Shown: one piece after another, positions 34,994 to 44,481 of the stretch
Position numbering within the stretch: position 1 is the stretch's first letter
How the letters are laid out: each line of letters starts with the position of its first letter
Assembly: GCF_900115265.1 (NCBI RefSeq)
Contig: NZ_FOVU01000004.1
Coordinates: 246,987 to 310,986 of the forward strand
Source of the DNA: Bradyrhizobium sp. Ghvi
GTDB lineage: Bacteria; Pseudomonadota; Alphaproteobacteria; Rhizobiales; Xanthobacteraceae
Direction: 5' to 3'
Length of the DNA: 64,000 nt
The notes under the pieces: model-generated
The model's input: only the letters and a program-made list of their open reading frames with translations
The model's database searches: none
What the model was told of the DNA's origin: nothing
Made by a program: the position numbers and the translations under genes

Positions 34994-36562
34994 ATGGTCA
35001 CGACCTTGCCGGCGCTGCGTTGCACGGCCCTGGCGCTTGCGGTGTTGGCTTTCGCGGTCGCAGGATTTGCGCGCGCGGATGATCCGCCGCAGTCGCGCTC
35101 AGAGACCCCGGCTGCAGCCGGGCAAAAGGGTGGGCGCGGTGGGGGCGCGCAAAACGGTCCGCAGGCTTCGCCTTCGGCGGGCGAGCAGCACGGTCTGCCG
35201 TCGGCCTCGACCACGAAGCAGACTCTCGATCTGCCTGGCCGCACGCTCAACTTTGCCGCGACCGCCGGCTCCATTCGGGTGTTCGACGGCAAGGGCGAGC
35301 CGCTCGCCGATGTCGCCTATACGTCCTACGAGCTCGAGGACGCCGATCGCGCCACGCGCCCCGTGACGTTCCTGTTTAACGGCGGACCTGGCGCCTCTTC
35401 GGCGTGGCTCCAGTTTGGCGCGGTCGGGCCGTGGCGGCTGCCGCTCGACGGTGAGAGGCTGTCGCCATCGGCTTCGCCCGAGGTGAAGCCCAACGCGGAG
35501 ACCTGGCTCGATTTCACCGATCTCGTCTTCATCGATCCCGTCGGCACCGGCTACAGCCGTGTCATCGCGAGCGGCGAGGATGCGCGAAAACGGTTCTATT
35601 CGGTCGACGGCGATGTCAATTCGATTGCGCTCGTCGTCCGCCGCTGGCTGGAGAAGCACAACCGCCTGACGTCGCCGAAATTCGTCGCAGGCGAAAGCTA
35701 TGGCGGCATTCGTGGGCCGAAGGTGGTGCGCCAGTTGCAGCTTCAGCACGGTGTGGGCGTCAGGGGATTGATCCTGGTATCGCCGCTGCTGGATTTCCGC
35801 GAGTTCACGGGCACCAGCCTCCTGCAATATGTCGCGACCCTGCCGAGCTATGTCGCGGTCGCGCGCGAAGCCAAGGGGCCGGTCAAGCGCGCCGATCTCG
35901 CGGATGTGGAGGCCTATGCACGCGGCGAATTCCTGGCCGATCTCGTCAAGGGCGAGGCGGACAAGGAGGCGACCAATCGCCTCGCCGACAAGGTCGCGGA
36001 GCTGACCGGTATCGATCCGGTGGTGAGCCGCAGGCTTGCCGGGCGCTTCGATGTCGGCGAATTCCGCCGCGAACTCGATCGCAAGAACGGCATGGTGACC
36101 GGACGCTACGACGGCTCGGTGCGTGGTCTCGATCCCTATCCGGATTCGAGCAGCTCACGCTTCGGCGATCCCTCAGGCGATGCGCTTCAGGCGCCGCTGA
36201 CGAGCGCCGCGGTCGATGTGCTCACGCGAAAGCTCAACTGGCGACCCGACGGCTCCTATGAGGTCCTCAACGGCTCCGTCGAGCACAATTGGGACTTTGG
36301 CGGCGGCATCAACCCGCCGCAATCGTTGTCGGAGCTGCGCCAGATCCTCGCCACGGATGCGAAGCTGAACGTGCTGGTCGCGCATGGTCTATTTGATCTC
36401 GCGACGCCTTATTTCGGAACGAGGCGGGCGCTCGACCAGCTGCCGGCGTTTGCGACGTCGCGGGTAAAATTCGTCGTCTATCCCGGCGGCCACATGTTCT
36501 ATTCGCGCGATGGCTCGCGGCAGGCGCTGCGGAGTGAGGTGGAGGCGCTTATTCGGGAGTAG
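34994..36562 (+). CDS. Peptidase S10 (serine carboxypeptidase) family protein
   Basis: The 522-residue secreted enzyme has a signal peptide (about 1-28, ARA-DD) and a glycine-rich linker. The catalytic triad of serine carboxypeptidases is visible: S235 in GESYGG, D468 in HGLFDLATPYF and H500 in YPGGHMF. The oxyanion segment LFNGGPGASS lies near 132-141. It should remove C-terminal residues from peptides in the periplasm. GGGAGGA precedes the ATG. Its 3' end overlaps the next gene on the opposite strand by 14 bp. Confidence 0.92.
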   Translation: MVTTLPALRCTALALAVLAFAVAGFARADDPPQSRSETPAAAGQKGGRGGGAQNGPQASPSAGEQHGLPSASTTKQTLDLPGRTLNFAATAGSIRVFDGKGEPLADVAYTSYELEDADRATRPVTFLFNGGPGASSAWLQFGAVGPWRLPLDGERLSPSASPEVKPNAETWLDFTDLVFIDPVGTGYSRVIASGEDARKRFYSVDGDVNSIALVVRRWLEKHNRLTSPKFVAGESYGGIRGPKVVRQLQLQHGVGVRGLILVSPLLDFREFTGTSLLQYVATLPSYVAVAREAKGPVKRADLADVEAYARGEFLADLVKGEADKEATNRLADKVAELTGIDPVVSRRLAGRFDVGEFRRELDRKNGMVTGRYDGSVRGLDPYPDSSSSRFGDPSGDALQAPLTSAAVDVLTRKLNWRPDGSYEVLNGSVEHNWDFGGGINPPQSLSELRQILATDAKLNVLVAHGLFDLATPYFGTRRALDQLPAFATSRVKFVVYPGGHMFYSRDGSRQALRSEVEALIRE

Positions 36563-37937
36563 GCCGGCGCTTCCGCGGCGGATAGCGCCGCGCGATCTCG
36601 CGCGCGACGACCGCCGCTGGCTTGACGTTGGCACCGGCGATCCAGATGTCGCTGATCTTGCCGCCCTTGTCGCGGACGCGCCGCACCGGCTCGCCGTGGC
36701 TGGAATAGCCGGCCGCGCAGGCGAGCTTGCCGGTATCGCGGCCGGTGACCTCGATCTCGCCAGCGTCCATGAAGGGATTGTTGAACTGTGGGTTGGCGAC
36801 GAGCACGCGGTTGCCCGCTGGCACGAGGTCAGTCGCGCCCCAGATCGTCCACCAGCGGCCCGTCCAGTCGCGCACGCGCCGGTCTGGTCCGCCGCGGCTC
36901 TTGAAGACGCGCAGGATCTGCATCGCGCCGTCCATCCAGAACGGCGCGGCGCCGTCGATGGAGTTGCTGAGAATGCTGATCGCGAGCTCGCATGCGGGGA
37001 TTGAGCAGGTCCGCGAGATATAGCCTTGGAAGCCACCGCCGTGGCCCAACCAGTCCCAGCCGTCCGTCTTGCCGGCGTTGACGCCGAGGCCGTAATAGGC
37101 CTCGAAGCTTTGCGGGACGCGCCATTGATGCCGCGTCATCTCGCGGCGGCTCGCGACCGACAGCACGCTCTTCCTGGCGTTGGGTGCAAGCTGGGCGAAG
37201 AAGCGCGCGGTGTCAGCGGCGGTTGCGACAAAGCCGGCAGCGGAAGCCATCGCATGGGCGGGATTATCGCCAGGAATCACGCAGCGCTTGCCGAGCGGCA
37301 GGTTACGCGTGTGGCCGCGTGCGAACAGCGCGCCTTTGGGAAGCGGCGCATTCGGCTCGGTTTCGCGCAAGCCGGCCGGTTCGACGATCTCGCGCTTGAT
37401 CCATGCGGAATAGGGCTCCTTGGTCACCGCTTCGATGACGAGGCCCATCAGGGCAAAACCGTGGTTGGAATATTTGAAGCGCGTGCCGGGTTCGATCGCA
37501 GTCGGCAGCTTCAATTCCGCAAGCAGCTCTTTCGCATTGAGATAGGGACGGCTGTCGATGAACTGACCGGAATCGGCGCCGTCTCGCGTCAGGCCGGCGC
37601 TGTGCGAGAGCACCTGCGAAATCGTCGTCTCGGCGACGCGCGGATGCAGGCCGCCGATATATTCGCCGATCGGATCGTCGAGCCGGAGCTTGCGCTGCTC
37701 GCGCAGCTTCATGACGCCGGCCGATGTAAAACTCTTCGAGTGCGAGGCGATGCGGAAGCGGTGGCGCGGCGTCAGCTTCTCGCCGGTGTCGAGATTGGCG
37801 AGACCAAATGCATGCTCGGCGACGACCTCGCCGCGATGGACGAAGGCGAGCAAGACGCCCGGCTGTTGGAAGGTTGTCTGCTGGAATTCGATCCAGGAGC
37901 TGATGTAGTCGATCGCGGATCGCAGCCAATTGTCCAT
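36549..37937 (-). CDS. Serine hydrolase, beta-lactamase/D-aminopeptidase fold
   Basis: The 462-residue protein has the S-x-x-K motif S66-H-S-K69 (RIASHSKSFTS), a Y-S-N triad in FKYSNHGFAL near 157 and an H-G-G in WLGHGGGFQG near 297-300, so all three motifs of the penicillin-recognising fold are present. The C-terminal 120 residues are beta-rich and may form the barrel-like extension seen in D-aminopeptidase-type members. No signal peptide is visible. The true substrate is unknown. It overlaps the S10 gene by 14 bp at the 3' ends, a second case of overlapping convergent genes in the window. Confidence 0.87.
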   Translation of the reverse strand: MDNWLRSAIDYISSWIEFQQTTFQQPGVLLAFVHRGEVVAEHAFGLANLDTGEKLTPRHRFRIASHSKSFTSAGVMKLREQRKLRLDDPIGEYIGGLHPRVAETTISQVLSHSAGLTRDGADSGQFIDSRPYLNAKELLAELKLPTAIEPGTRFKYSNHGFALMGLVIEAVTKEPYSAWIKREIVEPAGLRETEPNAPLPKGALFARGHTRNLPLGKRCVIPGDNPAHAMASAAGFVATAADTARFFAQLAPNARKSVLSVASRREMTRHQWRVPQSFEAYYGLGVNAGKTDGWDWLGHGGGFQGYISRTCSIPACELAISILSNSIDGAAPFWMDGAMQILRVFKSRGGPDRRVRDWTGRWWTIWGATDLVPAGNRVLVANPQFNNPFMDAGEIEVTGRDTGKLACAAGYSSHGEPVRRVRDKGGKISDIWIAGANVKPAAVVAREIARRYPPRKRRPTPE

Positions 37938-38044
37938 TGCGCTACCAGTTTGCCAGGAGATGGATGCGCAAAGGCTAACCGAGATAGCAGAACGGGCACA
38001 ACCCCAGGGTCACGCCCGTCATTTCATGCAAAGATGCGCTGTCT

Positions 38045-38584
38045 TCAGTAGACGAGCGTAGCGCCGGTCGGCTTATCGAGCGCGGCAGCCAGCGAGCGAT
38101 ACTCGGAGCTGTCGGTACCGGCGAGCGAGGCGATCTTGTTGAGGTGATATTGCGCCTGTTCGCGGTTGCCCTGCTCGAGCTGCCAGAGGCCATAATACTG
38201 CCAGGTGCGGACGTGGTTCGGGTCGTCCTTCAGCGCGATCTCGTAATAGATCTTCGAGGATTGGTAGTCGCCGAGCTTGCGATAGGAGTAGCCGATCAGG
38301 TTCGCAACGTCGGCGACGTCGTCACGCTTGAGCTGCTTCAGCTGGCCGATCGCGTCCGTATAATCGTGCTTGTCGTAGATCGTGGTGTACGCCGTGCGAT
38401 AGGCCGCGAGGAATTTGGGATCGCTGACGGACGAGCTCTTCTTCTTCCCTTTCTTGGCGGAGGAGTCCGACTTCGGCGGTGATGGCTCGTCACTGCCGGC
38501 GGCATAGGCGCTCGTCAGCACCGGTCCGGCCGCCAGCGCCACCGAGACAAGGCCCGGTACCAGAAGCATGGATAGTCTGCGCAT
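38045..38584 (-). CDS. Secreted tetratricopeptide-repeat protein
   Basis: The 179-residue product has a signal peptide (about residues 1-28, cleaving after AYA) and a charged Ser/Lys linker. Two or three TPR units follow (DYTDAIGQLKQLKRDDVADVANLIGYSYRKLGDYQSSKIYYEIALKDDP as one block, with the next unit from about 128). TPRs mediate protein contacts; the partner is unknown. It is read on the minus strand. Confidence 0.8.
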   Translation of the reverse strand: MRRLSMLLVPGLVSVALAAGPVLTSAYAAGSDEPSPPKSDSSAKKGKKKSSSVSDPKFLAAYRTAYTTIYDKHDYTDAIGQLKQLKRDDVADVANLIGYSYRKLGDYQSSKIYYEIALKDDPNHVRTWQYYGLWQLEQGNREQAQYHLNKIASLAGTDSSEYRSLAAALDKPTGATLVY

Positions 38585-38833
38585 CTAAGTTCTCCCGTAT
38601 GGAACGTGGCGATCCTACACGATTGCCCAAAGACCGGAACACCCGGCCGGCACAAACATTCCCGTTGGTCCCGGCCGTCGCTCCCTCGGCAAGATGACAA
38701 ACTTGTCATCCAGATGAACGGAAGCTGGCTGCGCGCTTCAGAACGGGTTCAGCGCACGCCATCTAGGCTCTCCCCCATGATCGAAGAGTTGGCGAGAGGG
38801 CGCCGCCTCAAGATCCTTCAAGAGGAGACCACC

Positions 38834-39202
38834 ATGTTGAAGACCATTTCCGCAGCCTTGCTCGCAGCTTCCGTCATCGCAGCCCCGGCCTTTGCCGCTG
38901 AAGCCGGCAAGACCACGACGACTGCGCCAGTGATCAAGGCGGATCAGACCCAAAACAAGGTCTCGACCACCGCCGCCAAACCCGACGCCGGTGTCAAGGC
39001 CGATGCCAAGACGGCCGACATCAAATCGGGCGCCAAGGTCGACACCAAGACCAAGGCGATGAACGCCAATGCGGCGGTCACGCCCGACGAGCACAAGACG
39101 GTGCGGACGCATCGCCATCACCACAAGCACCTGTCGGCCAAGAAGTCGCTCAAAGCGCAGCCGGACCTCAGCAAGCCGATGACGACCGAGAAGCGTAGCT
39201 AA
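38834..39202 (+). CDS. Small secreted Lys/His-rich protein
   Basis: The 122-residue product has a clear signal peptide (residues 1-21, AFA-AE). The mature part is low-complexity, rich in Lys, Ala, Thr and Asp with a KADAKTADIKSGAKVDTK stretch, and has a histidine cluster THRHHHKH near 91-99 that could bind metal. AAGAGGAGA supports the ATG at 38834. No family is recognised. Confidence 0.7.
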   Translation: MLKTISAALLAASVIAAPAFAAEAGKTTTTAPVIKADQTQNKVSTTAAKPDAGVKADAKTADIKSGAKVDTKTKAMNANAAVTPDEHKTVRTHRHHHKHLSAKKSLKAQPDLSKPMTTEKRS

Positions 39203-39388
39203 CGACTGATCCCACGGGGCGGCACCCATTGCCCGCCGCCCCCGTGCGGAGTTCAGGTCGGCCCGTTCCGTCGTACCGTGTGCGAGAGCGCAAGGTGCTG
39301 GCGGCGGGCCGGCACGTCATTGCGAATTCCCTTTGTACAACCGTGGAGCTAGAACTCTCCGAATCTGGCTGGTCGGAGAATTCAGTCC

Positions 39389-39811
39389 TTGGGGCAATTG
39401 GCGAAACGTGCGGCGATCCTGGTTCTGCCGCTGATACTGGCGGCCTGCTTCGGCAGCGATGGTGACCGTCCATCCCTGATGGAAGGGACCCAGGCCGGAG
39501 GCCCGCAGCCGTTTCCCGACAATTTTCGCGGCGACAGCCTGGCCCTGATGCACACCTATTTGAATAATCCGGTCGGCGTGCGCGATGCCGGCATGGCCGA
39601 TCCGGTGTTGCGAGAGCTCGGCGGGCGGCAGTTCTATGTCAGCTGCCTGCGCTACACGCCGCGGGAGAGCGACGGCAGCTACAAGACGATGCGCGAGCGC
39701 GCCGTCGTCTTCGTCAACGGCCGGGGTGACCGCATCATCGATCGCGCCAGCGAGCTGTGCGCCGGCGCGGTTTATGCACCCTTTCCAGAACTGGAAAAGA
39801 TGACGCGTTAG
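39389..39811 (+). CDS. Lipoprotein of unknown function
   Basis: A TTG start at 39389 gives a 140-residue product with a short signal and the lipobox L-A-A-C (residues 17-20), so it should be lipidated. The mature protein has two further cysteines (about 86 and 124) and a VFVNGRGDRIIDRASELCAGAVYAPFPELEKM tail. GGAGAA lies nine bases upstream of the start. I recognise no domain; it is a conserved-looking alphaproteobacterial lipoprotein. Confidence 0.7.
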   Translation: MGQLAKRAAILVLPLILAACFGSDGDRPSLMEGTQAGGPQPFPDNFRGDSLALMHTYLNNPVGVRDAGMADPVLRELGGRQFYVSCLRYTPRESDGSYKTMRERAVVFVNGRGDRIIDRASELCAGAVYAPFPELEKMTR

Positions 39812-40089
39812 CGCAAAGCCCGCCTTCATCGCGCTGTGCTAGGACGGGTACTGCCGGAGCCGCTGGATCACATTTTGGCGAGCTTTGAACGGAGTGGTTT
39901 GGCTTGCGACAAATCGTTACGGCAGGGCTTGCGTGGACGAAAATCGCTCGCGGCAGGCGGACGTGACGGAACAAAATCGCGTTGTTGCCGCGCCGTCACA
40001 GTAACGAACGATCAACGTTCCGGCATCGCCGCGAAGCAACCAAATTCACGCCACGTTGTTTCCCGAGGGTCAATTTTGAAAGAACGGGG

Positions 40090-40803
40090 ATGATCATGAG
40101 GACGATTTTGCTCGGTGCAGCAGCTCTGCTTGCGCTGGCCGCACCGGCGGCCGCGGCCGACATCCAGCCGCGCACCTACACCAAGGCTCCGGCCTACACA
40201 CCGCCGCAGGCGATCTACAACTGGACCGGCTTCTACATCGGCGGCCATGTTGGCGGCGCCTTCGCCGGCGACAGCAGCTTCCAGTCGAGCGACGCCCGCT
40301 TCCTGGGTGGCGTGCAGGGCGGTTTCGACTACCAGTTCGCGCCCAATTGGGTACTGGGTATCGAGGCTCAGTATTCCTGGTTGCCGACCAACAACAACGG
40401 TGTCACGTTCCCGCTGGGCACGCAGGTGACGTCCAACACGGACCAGCTCGGGTCGGTCACGGGCCGCATCGGCTACACGTGGGGCCCGACGCTGCTCTAT
40501 GCCAAGGGCGGCTACGCTTGGCGTAATGGTGGTCTCGGCGTCAACATCGCAGGCGTCCCGCAGGCCTTTACCGCGACCGGTAACAGCAAGGACGGCTACA
40601 CGGTCGGTGCCGGCCTGGAATACATGTTCGCGCCGAACTGGTCGGCCAAGGCCGAGTACCAGTACTATAATTTCGGCAGCACGACCTTTACATCCGGTCC
40701 GACCGACATCGTCGGCGTTCGCGGCCGGGATGACGAGCATACCGTCAAGGTCGGTGTGAACTACCGCTTTGGCTGGGGCGGGCCGGCGGCTTCGCGCTAC
40801 TGA
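40090..40803 (+). CDS. Outer-membrane beta-barrel protein (Omp25/RopB-like)
   Basis: The 237-residue protein has a signal peptide (residues 1-23, AAA-AD) followed by an eight-stranded beta-barrel pattern: YNWTGFYIGGHVGGAF at the first strand, FDYQFAPNWVLGIEAQYSW, RIGYTWGPTLLYAKGGYAW, and a terminal VNYRFGW strand near the C-terminus. Rhizobial Omp25/RopB porins and Brucella Omp25 share this layout. ATG 40096 is an alternative start. A terminator follows at 40836. Confidence 0.9.
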   Translation: MIMRTILLGAAALLALAAPAAAADIQPRTYTKAPAYTPPQAIYNWTGFYIGGHVGGAFAGDSSFQSSDARFLGGVQGGFDYQFAPNWVLGIEAQYSWLPTNNNGVTFPLGTQVTSNTDQLGSVTGRIGYTWGPTLLYAKGGYAWRNGGLGVNIAGVPQAFTATGNSKDGYTVGAGLEYMFAPNWSAKAEYQYYNFGSTTFTSGPTDIVGVRGRDDEHTVKVGVNYRFGWGGPAASRY

Positions 40804-40835
40804 CCTGCCTACCGAGAGCACGATCAACGTCTAAC

Positions 40836-40864
40836 AAAGGCCGGCGTCCCGCCGGCCTTTCGTT
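40836..40864 (+). terminator. Rho-independent terminator of the porin gene
   Basis: An 11-bp perfect stem AAAGGCCGGCG / CGCCGGCCTTT with a 3-base loop, followed by CGTTT, lies 33 bp after the porin stop. Confidence 0.75.
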
Positions 40865-41042
40865 TGCCGATTTCCCTGTTTGCATCGCGTGAACCATCTG
40901 GCGCGTCATTTGCAAGCCAACAGTCAGAGGCGTGTCCTTCTCACGCGTGTCACGGGTATCGGGTAAAGCAAAAATAATTTTTGCGATTTACGGAACTCGC
41001 GCCTCGGAGCGCATTATTGGTGAATTGCCGGGCTGTGGGATA

Positions 41043-41291
41043 ATGAACATGCGTATGTTGGCGTCGGTGGTGGTGGTCTCGTGCTTCCTCGCCCTGCCGT
41101 GCTCTGCCCAAACAATCCTCAAATCCGAGCCTCTGATGTTGGCACCTTACGAGGTCGCCTTCGTGAAGGACGCCTCCTGTCCGTCAGGGAAGGTACTCAA
41201 GGTGACGGGGGCGATCCGCGGACTGCACCGTCGCAAGGCCTGCGTGGCGCTGGCCGGTGAGCAGGCCTCGCTGGCGACCGCCACGCCCTGA
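41043..41291 (+). CDS. DUF6719-like small secreted protein
   Basis: The 82-residue product has a signal peptide ending near SCFLALPCSA and a small mature domain with the pattern V-x-D-A-S-C-P-S-G-K-V-L-K-V-T and a closing RRKACV, the two-cysteine layout of the DUF6719 group of Bradyrhizobium and relatives. ATG 41043 is the start that puts the signal at the N-terminus; the frame is open to 40932. Unknown function. Confidence 0.65.
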   Translation: MNMRMLASVVVVSCFLALPCSAQTILKSEPLMLAPYEVAFVKDASCPSGKVLKVTGAIRGLHRRKACVALAGEQASLATATP

Positions 41292-41332
41292 GGCCTCATC
41301 ATGCGACCGGGCTGCCGGCTTTTGGCCGCGTC

Positions 41333-41587
41333 TCACGAGTTGAGCTGAAGCTCCATCGTGGAGTCGCGCTCGGCGTCCGCCTTGTTCTTGGCGGGATCCT
41401 CGCCTCGGGCTGCCCGGCAGGATCTGATCTCATAGTCGTTGTCGAGCATCCGGCGTGGGCCGTGCCGCTCCTCATCGGTGCCGACATCAACGACCAAGCC
41501 GCTCCGTTGCGCGAGCTTCCAGACATCGGCTTCGCTCGGATATGCCTTGCTGATCTGGCTGTCGTTGCAGAACAGGGCGTAGGGCAT
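41333..41587 (-). CDS. Small conserved hypothetical protein
   Basis: From the ATG at 41587 this is an 84-residue protein (MPYALFCNDSQISKAYPSEA onward) with a V-W-K-L-A-Q-x-S-G-L-V-V-D-V helix, an R-R-M-L-D-N-D-Y-E-I-R-S-C segment near 46-58 and an acidic/basic end. I associate this small family with Bradyrhizobium but know no function. GGGAAG lies upstream on the minus strand. Confidence 0.6.
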   Translation of the reverse strand: MPYALFCNDSQISKAYPSEADVWKLAQRSGLVVDVGTDEERHGPRRMLDNDYEIRSCRAARGEDPAKNKADAERDSTMELQLNS

Positions 41588-41764
41588 GCTTCCCGCTCCC
41601 GGAAAGCGCATTAACGATTTCATGGGGCAAGGGGTTCCGGATTGATCACGGGGCCGTGATCGATGGCATACGCACATCCAGGTCCTGAGTCCTTAACGAG
41701 TCCTGAATCGCCAAAAAAAGAAACTTTGGGACTCGTTTGGCGGAATCAGCGGATGTTTCCGGCC

Positions 41765-41872
41765 ATGACGACCGATCTGAAAACCTGTTGCGGGCACATG
41801 CTCCTGCCATTGACGCTGGCACTGATTAGTGCCTGCGCCGCCAACCTCTGGCTGGTCTGGTCGTGGCTGTAG
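41765..41872 (+). CDS. Possible 35-residue membrane peptide
   Basis: The ATG at 41765 opens 35 codons: a polar head MTTDLKTCCGH, then a hydrophobic stretch MLLPLTLALISACAANLWLV. A longer start at 41663 gives 69 residues. No ribosome site is visible and I know no homologue. It may be chance. Confidence 0.25.
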   Translation: MTTDLKTCCGHMLLPLTLALISACAANLWLVWSWL

Positions 41873-41883
41873 GCGGCCAGGCC

Positions 41884-42255
41884 CTACTTCTGGGCCGACG
41901 TCGGGGCCGCGTCGCGAATAGCGGCGCGTAGCTTAGTCAGAGTTGCCGCACAATAGTCCTCGCGCTCGCGCTCAAAGCGTTCCTGATGTTTTCTGAAACT
42001 GGCGATGCGGGCCTGCATCTCGCTGCGGAAATCGCTCGCCGATGGCGCGGAGACAGCCGAGGGTGGGGGCGTCGGGACAACCTGCCGCGGTGGATCGGCC
42101 TGCGGCGGTTCGAACGCGACTGTCACGGCTTGGACCGAGACGACTTCCGCCGCGGCGGTATCCAATTGACGAAAATCGTCCTTCCTGCCGGAGACCGATT
42201 GCACGAAGGCTAGTGTCTGCGCGATCAGTGCGTCGCGCTCCCTGATCCATTTCAT
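41884..42255 (-). CDS. Hypothetical coiled-coil protein
   Basis: From the ATG at 42255 this is a 123-residue protein: MKWIRERDALIAQTLAFVQSVSG helix, a proline-rich linker with QADPPRQVVPTPPPSA near 52-67, then a charged helix MQARIASFRKHQERFEREREDY near 79-100 with coiled-coil character. The frame is open to 42330. I recognise it only as a conserved small hypothetical. GGTGG precedes the start. Confidence 0.6.
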   Translation of the reverse strand: MKWIRERDALIAQTLAFVQSVSGRKDDFRQLDTAAAEVVSVQAVTVAFEPPQADPPRQVVPTPPPSAVSAPSASDFRSEMQARIASFRKHQERFEREREDYCAATLTKLRAAIRDAAPTSAQK

Positions 42256-42359
42256 CGTCCACCACCCTGTTGGGCTATTCCACCAAACACCGGCGGCCGA
42301 ATCAAGCAGACCGTCCGCAAGGGATTGCATATTTTTCCCGGACGCCCGACATTAGAGGG

Positions 42360-42506
42360 ATGGATTCCAAGGTCGAACCGTCAGACGAAGCACAGGGCCT
42401 GCGGCTCGTGCGGGCCTTTCTCTCCCTGCCGCCCGACAAGCGGGCGGAGGTGATCGCCTTCGTCGAGGATCTGGTGCGCGCCAATACCCGGCCCGACGAT
42501 GGGTAG
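42360..42506 (+). CDS. Small conserved hypothetical protein
   Basis: The 48-residue product (MDSKVEPSDEAQGLRLVRAF onward) is one amphipathic helical unit with L-S-L-P-P-D-K-R-A-E-V-I-A-F-V-E. Similar short helix-turn proteins are found in Bradyrhizobium, some near regulators. AGAGGG lies close upstream, which is a tight spacing. The role is unknown. Confidence 0.5.
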   Translation: MDSKVEPSDEAQGLRLVRAFLSLPPDKRAEVIAFVEDLVRANTRPDDG

Positions 42507-42670
42507 GAGTCCTCGCCGGCCTGAAGCCCGGTGCCCTGATCGACGTTTGCAATTCGCCCCAATGCCTCCAAAGCAAGCTCAAGCTTACGCGAGGCTTACG
42601 ACCGTGGGTTGATTGGGTATTTTTCCGTAACCTCTTCCAAGCCGTTTATTATCAAATGTTAATTTCCTTC

Positions 42671-42709
42671 GGTTCCAATGGGTCGCTGGGAAGTTCCGAC
42701 ATTGGAACC
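42671..42709. promoter_or_regulatory. 10-bp perfect inverted repeat before the chemoreceptor gene
   Basis: GGTTCCAATG (42671-42680) and CATTGGAACC (42700-42709) form perfect arms around a 19-base spacer, ending 20 bp before the chemoreceptor start. It could be an operator or a 5'-leader hairpin. No known factor fits the sequence. Confidence 0.45.
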
Positions 42710-42729
42710 GGGTGTTTTGAAGGCGGCTA

Positions 42730-44427
42730 ATGATGAGCTTTTTGAATAATTTGAAGATCGTGTTGAAGGTTGCGCTGATCGTGACCGTGATGGGTATTTC
42801 CCTGGTCGCAGTCGCCGCCTTTGCTATTCGCGAACTCTCGGCGACGGTCGACGGTTATAGCCAAGTCACAGCGATGCAGTCGGCCGCGCTCAACCTCATA
42901 CGCGCCCAGCGCCGCGTCGAGACCTATCACGCCGCGCTCTATGCGGTATTCACCGAGACGACCGAGGCGGGCAACGCCAATCGCCTCAGAATCGCGAACC
43001 AGACCCGCGATGAAATCGGCCAATATCTGACTGCTGCGGAACGGGATGACCTGGCACGTGCGGCCGATATACGGAGCCTCGGCGAGCAGCTGAAGGCCGC
43101 CTTCGCGGGCTGCGATCCGGTGCTCCAGGCCGGCGCGGCGGCAAGCACCACTGAGGACAATGCCAAGGCTGCTGATCGTGCTCACAAGGAATGTGACCCG
43201 CTGATCGATGCGGCCCTCGAGCGCATTGCCAAATTAACGTACACGACCCAGGCCGTGAACACGCGCAAGGAAGCTATCGAGGGCGAGGCAAAATCCGCGA
43301 CCTGGACCGTGATGAGCGTCAGCGCCGGCGGCCTGGTCGTCGGCATCGCGATTGCGCTCTTCATCGGCCTCGTGGCGATGTCGAAGCCGATCGCCCGTCT
43401 CAAGGCCGCCATGGAGGGCCTGGCGCGCAACGACCTCAAGACGGAAGTGCCCGAGAAGGACCGCCGCGACGAAATCGGCGAGATGGCCAAGACTGTCGAA
43501 GTGTTCAAGACCAACGCGATCGAGGTCGAACGCCTCAAGGCCGCGCAGGCGGAAGCCGAGAAGCAAGCTGCCGAGCAGCGCCGCCGCGACATGGTCAATC
43601 TCGCCGACGGCTTTGAGCGCGCGGTCGGCGAGATCATTGAGACTGTCGGATCCGCCTCCACCGAGCTCGAAGCCTCGTCGTCGACGCTGGCCACCACTGC
43701 GCAGCGTGCGCAGGAGCTGACCTCTGTGGTCGTGATCGCCTCGGGCGAGGCCACCGGCAATGTCCAGTCGGTTGCGACCGCAACGGAGGAATTGTCGTCC
43801 TCGGTCAACGAGATCAGCCGCCAGGTGCAGGAATCCGCACGGATGGCGAGCGAAGCCGTCAGCCAGGCCCGCGCCACCACCGAACGCGTGAGCGAGCTCT
43901 CTGTCGCGGCGACGCGCATCGGCGACGTCGTTGAGCTGATCAACACCATTGCCGGGCAGACCAATCTCCTGGCGCTGAATGCCACCATCGAGGCGGCACG
44001 GGCAGGCGAGGCCGGCCGCGGCTTTGCCGTCGTCGCCTCGGAGGTCAAGACGCTGGCCGAGCAGACCGCGAAGGCGACCGGCGAGATCAGCCAGCAGATA
44101 TCAGGTATCCAGAACGCCACCCAGGAGTCGGTGACGGCGATCCGCGACATCTCCGCGACCATCGAGCGGCTGTCGGAAGTGTCCTCGACCATTGCCGCAG
44201 CCGTCGAGGAGCAGGGCGCCGCGACCCAGGAGATCTCGCGCAACGTGCAGCAGGCCGCCCATGGCACCCAGCAGGTCTCCACCAACATCACCGACGTGCA
44301 GCGCGGTGCGGCCGAGACCGGTTCGGCCTCCTCCCAGGTGCTCTCGACCGCGAAGATGCTGGCGACCGATAGCACCCGCCTGAAGGACGAAGTCGGAAAA
44401 TTCCTGCGGACCGTGCGCGCGGCCTGA
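42730..44427 (+). CDS. Methyl-accepting chemotaxis protein
   Basis: The 565-residue chemoreceptor has TM1 at about 8-30, a periplasmic or short helical sensor domain to about 190, TM2 at 191-214 (TVMSVSAGGLVVGIAIALFIGLVAM), a HAMP domain near 215-270 and a long cytoplasmic coiled-coil signalling domain. The hairpin tip reads VELINTIAGQTNLLALNATIEAARAGEAGRGFAVVASEVKTLAEQ, the CheA/CheW contact region. No C-terminal CheR pentapeptide (NWETF) is seen. GAAGG precedes the ATG; a second ATG follows at 42733. No ligand can be inferred. Confidence 0.93.
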   Translation: MMSFLNNLKIVLKVALIVTVMGISLVAVAAFAIRELSATVDGYSQVTAMQSAALNLIRAQRRVETYHAALYAVFTETTEAGNANRLRIANQTRDEIGQYLTAAERDDLARAADIRSLGEQLKAAFAGCDPVLQAGAAASTTEDNAKAADRAHKECDPLIDAALERIAKLTYTTQAVNTRKEAIEGEAKSATWTVMSVSAGGLVVGIAIALFIGLVAMSKPIARLKAAMEGLARNDLKTEVPEKDRRDEIGEMAKTVEVFKTNAIEVERLKAAQAEAEKQAAEQRRRDMVNLADGFERAVGEIIETVGSASTELEASSSTLATTAQRAQELTSVVVIASGEATGNVQSVATATEELSSSVNEISRQVQESARMASEAVSQARATTERVSELSVAATRIGDVVELINTIAGQTNLLALNATIEAARAGEAGRGFAVVASEVKTLAEQTAKATGEISQQISGIQNATQESVTAIRDISATIERLSEVSSTIAAAVEEQGAATQEISRNVQQAAHGTQQVSTNITDVQRGAAETGSASSQVLSTAKMLATDSTRLKDEVGKFLRTVRAA

Positions 44428-44481
44428 GCCCGCGCGACCTGCCAGGTTCGGCGGCCTCGTGCCGCCGGAATCTCGCAGATT

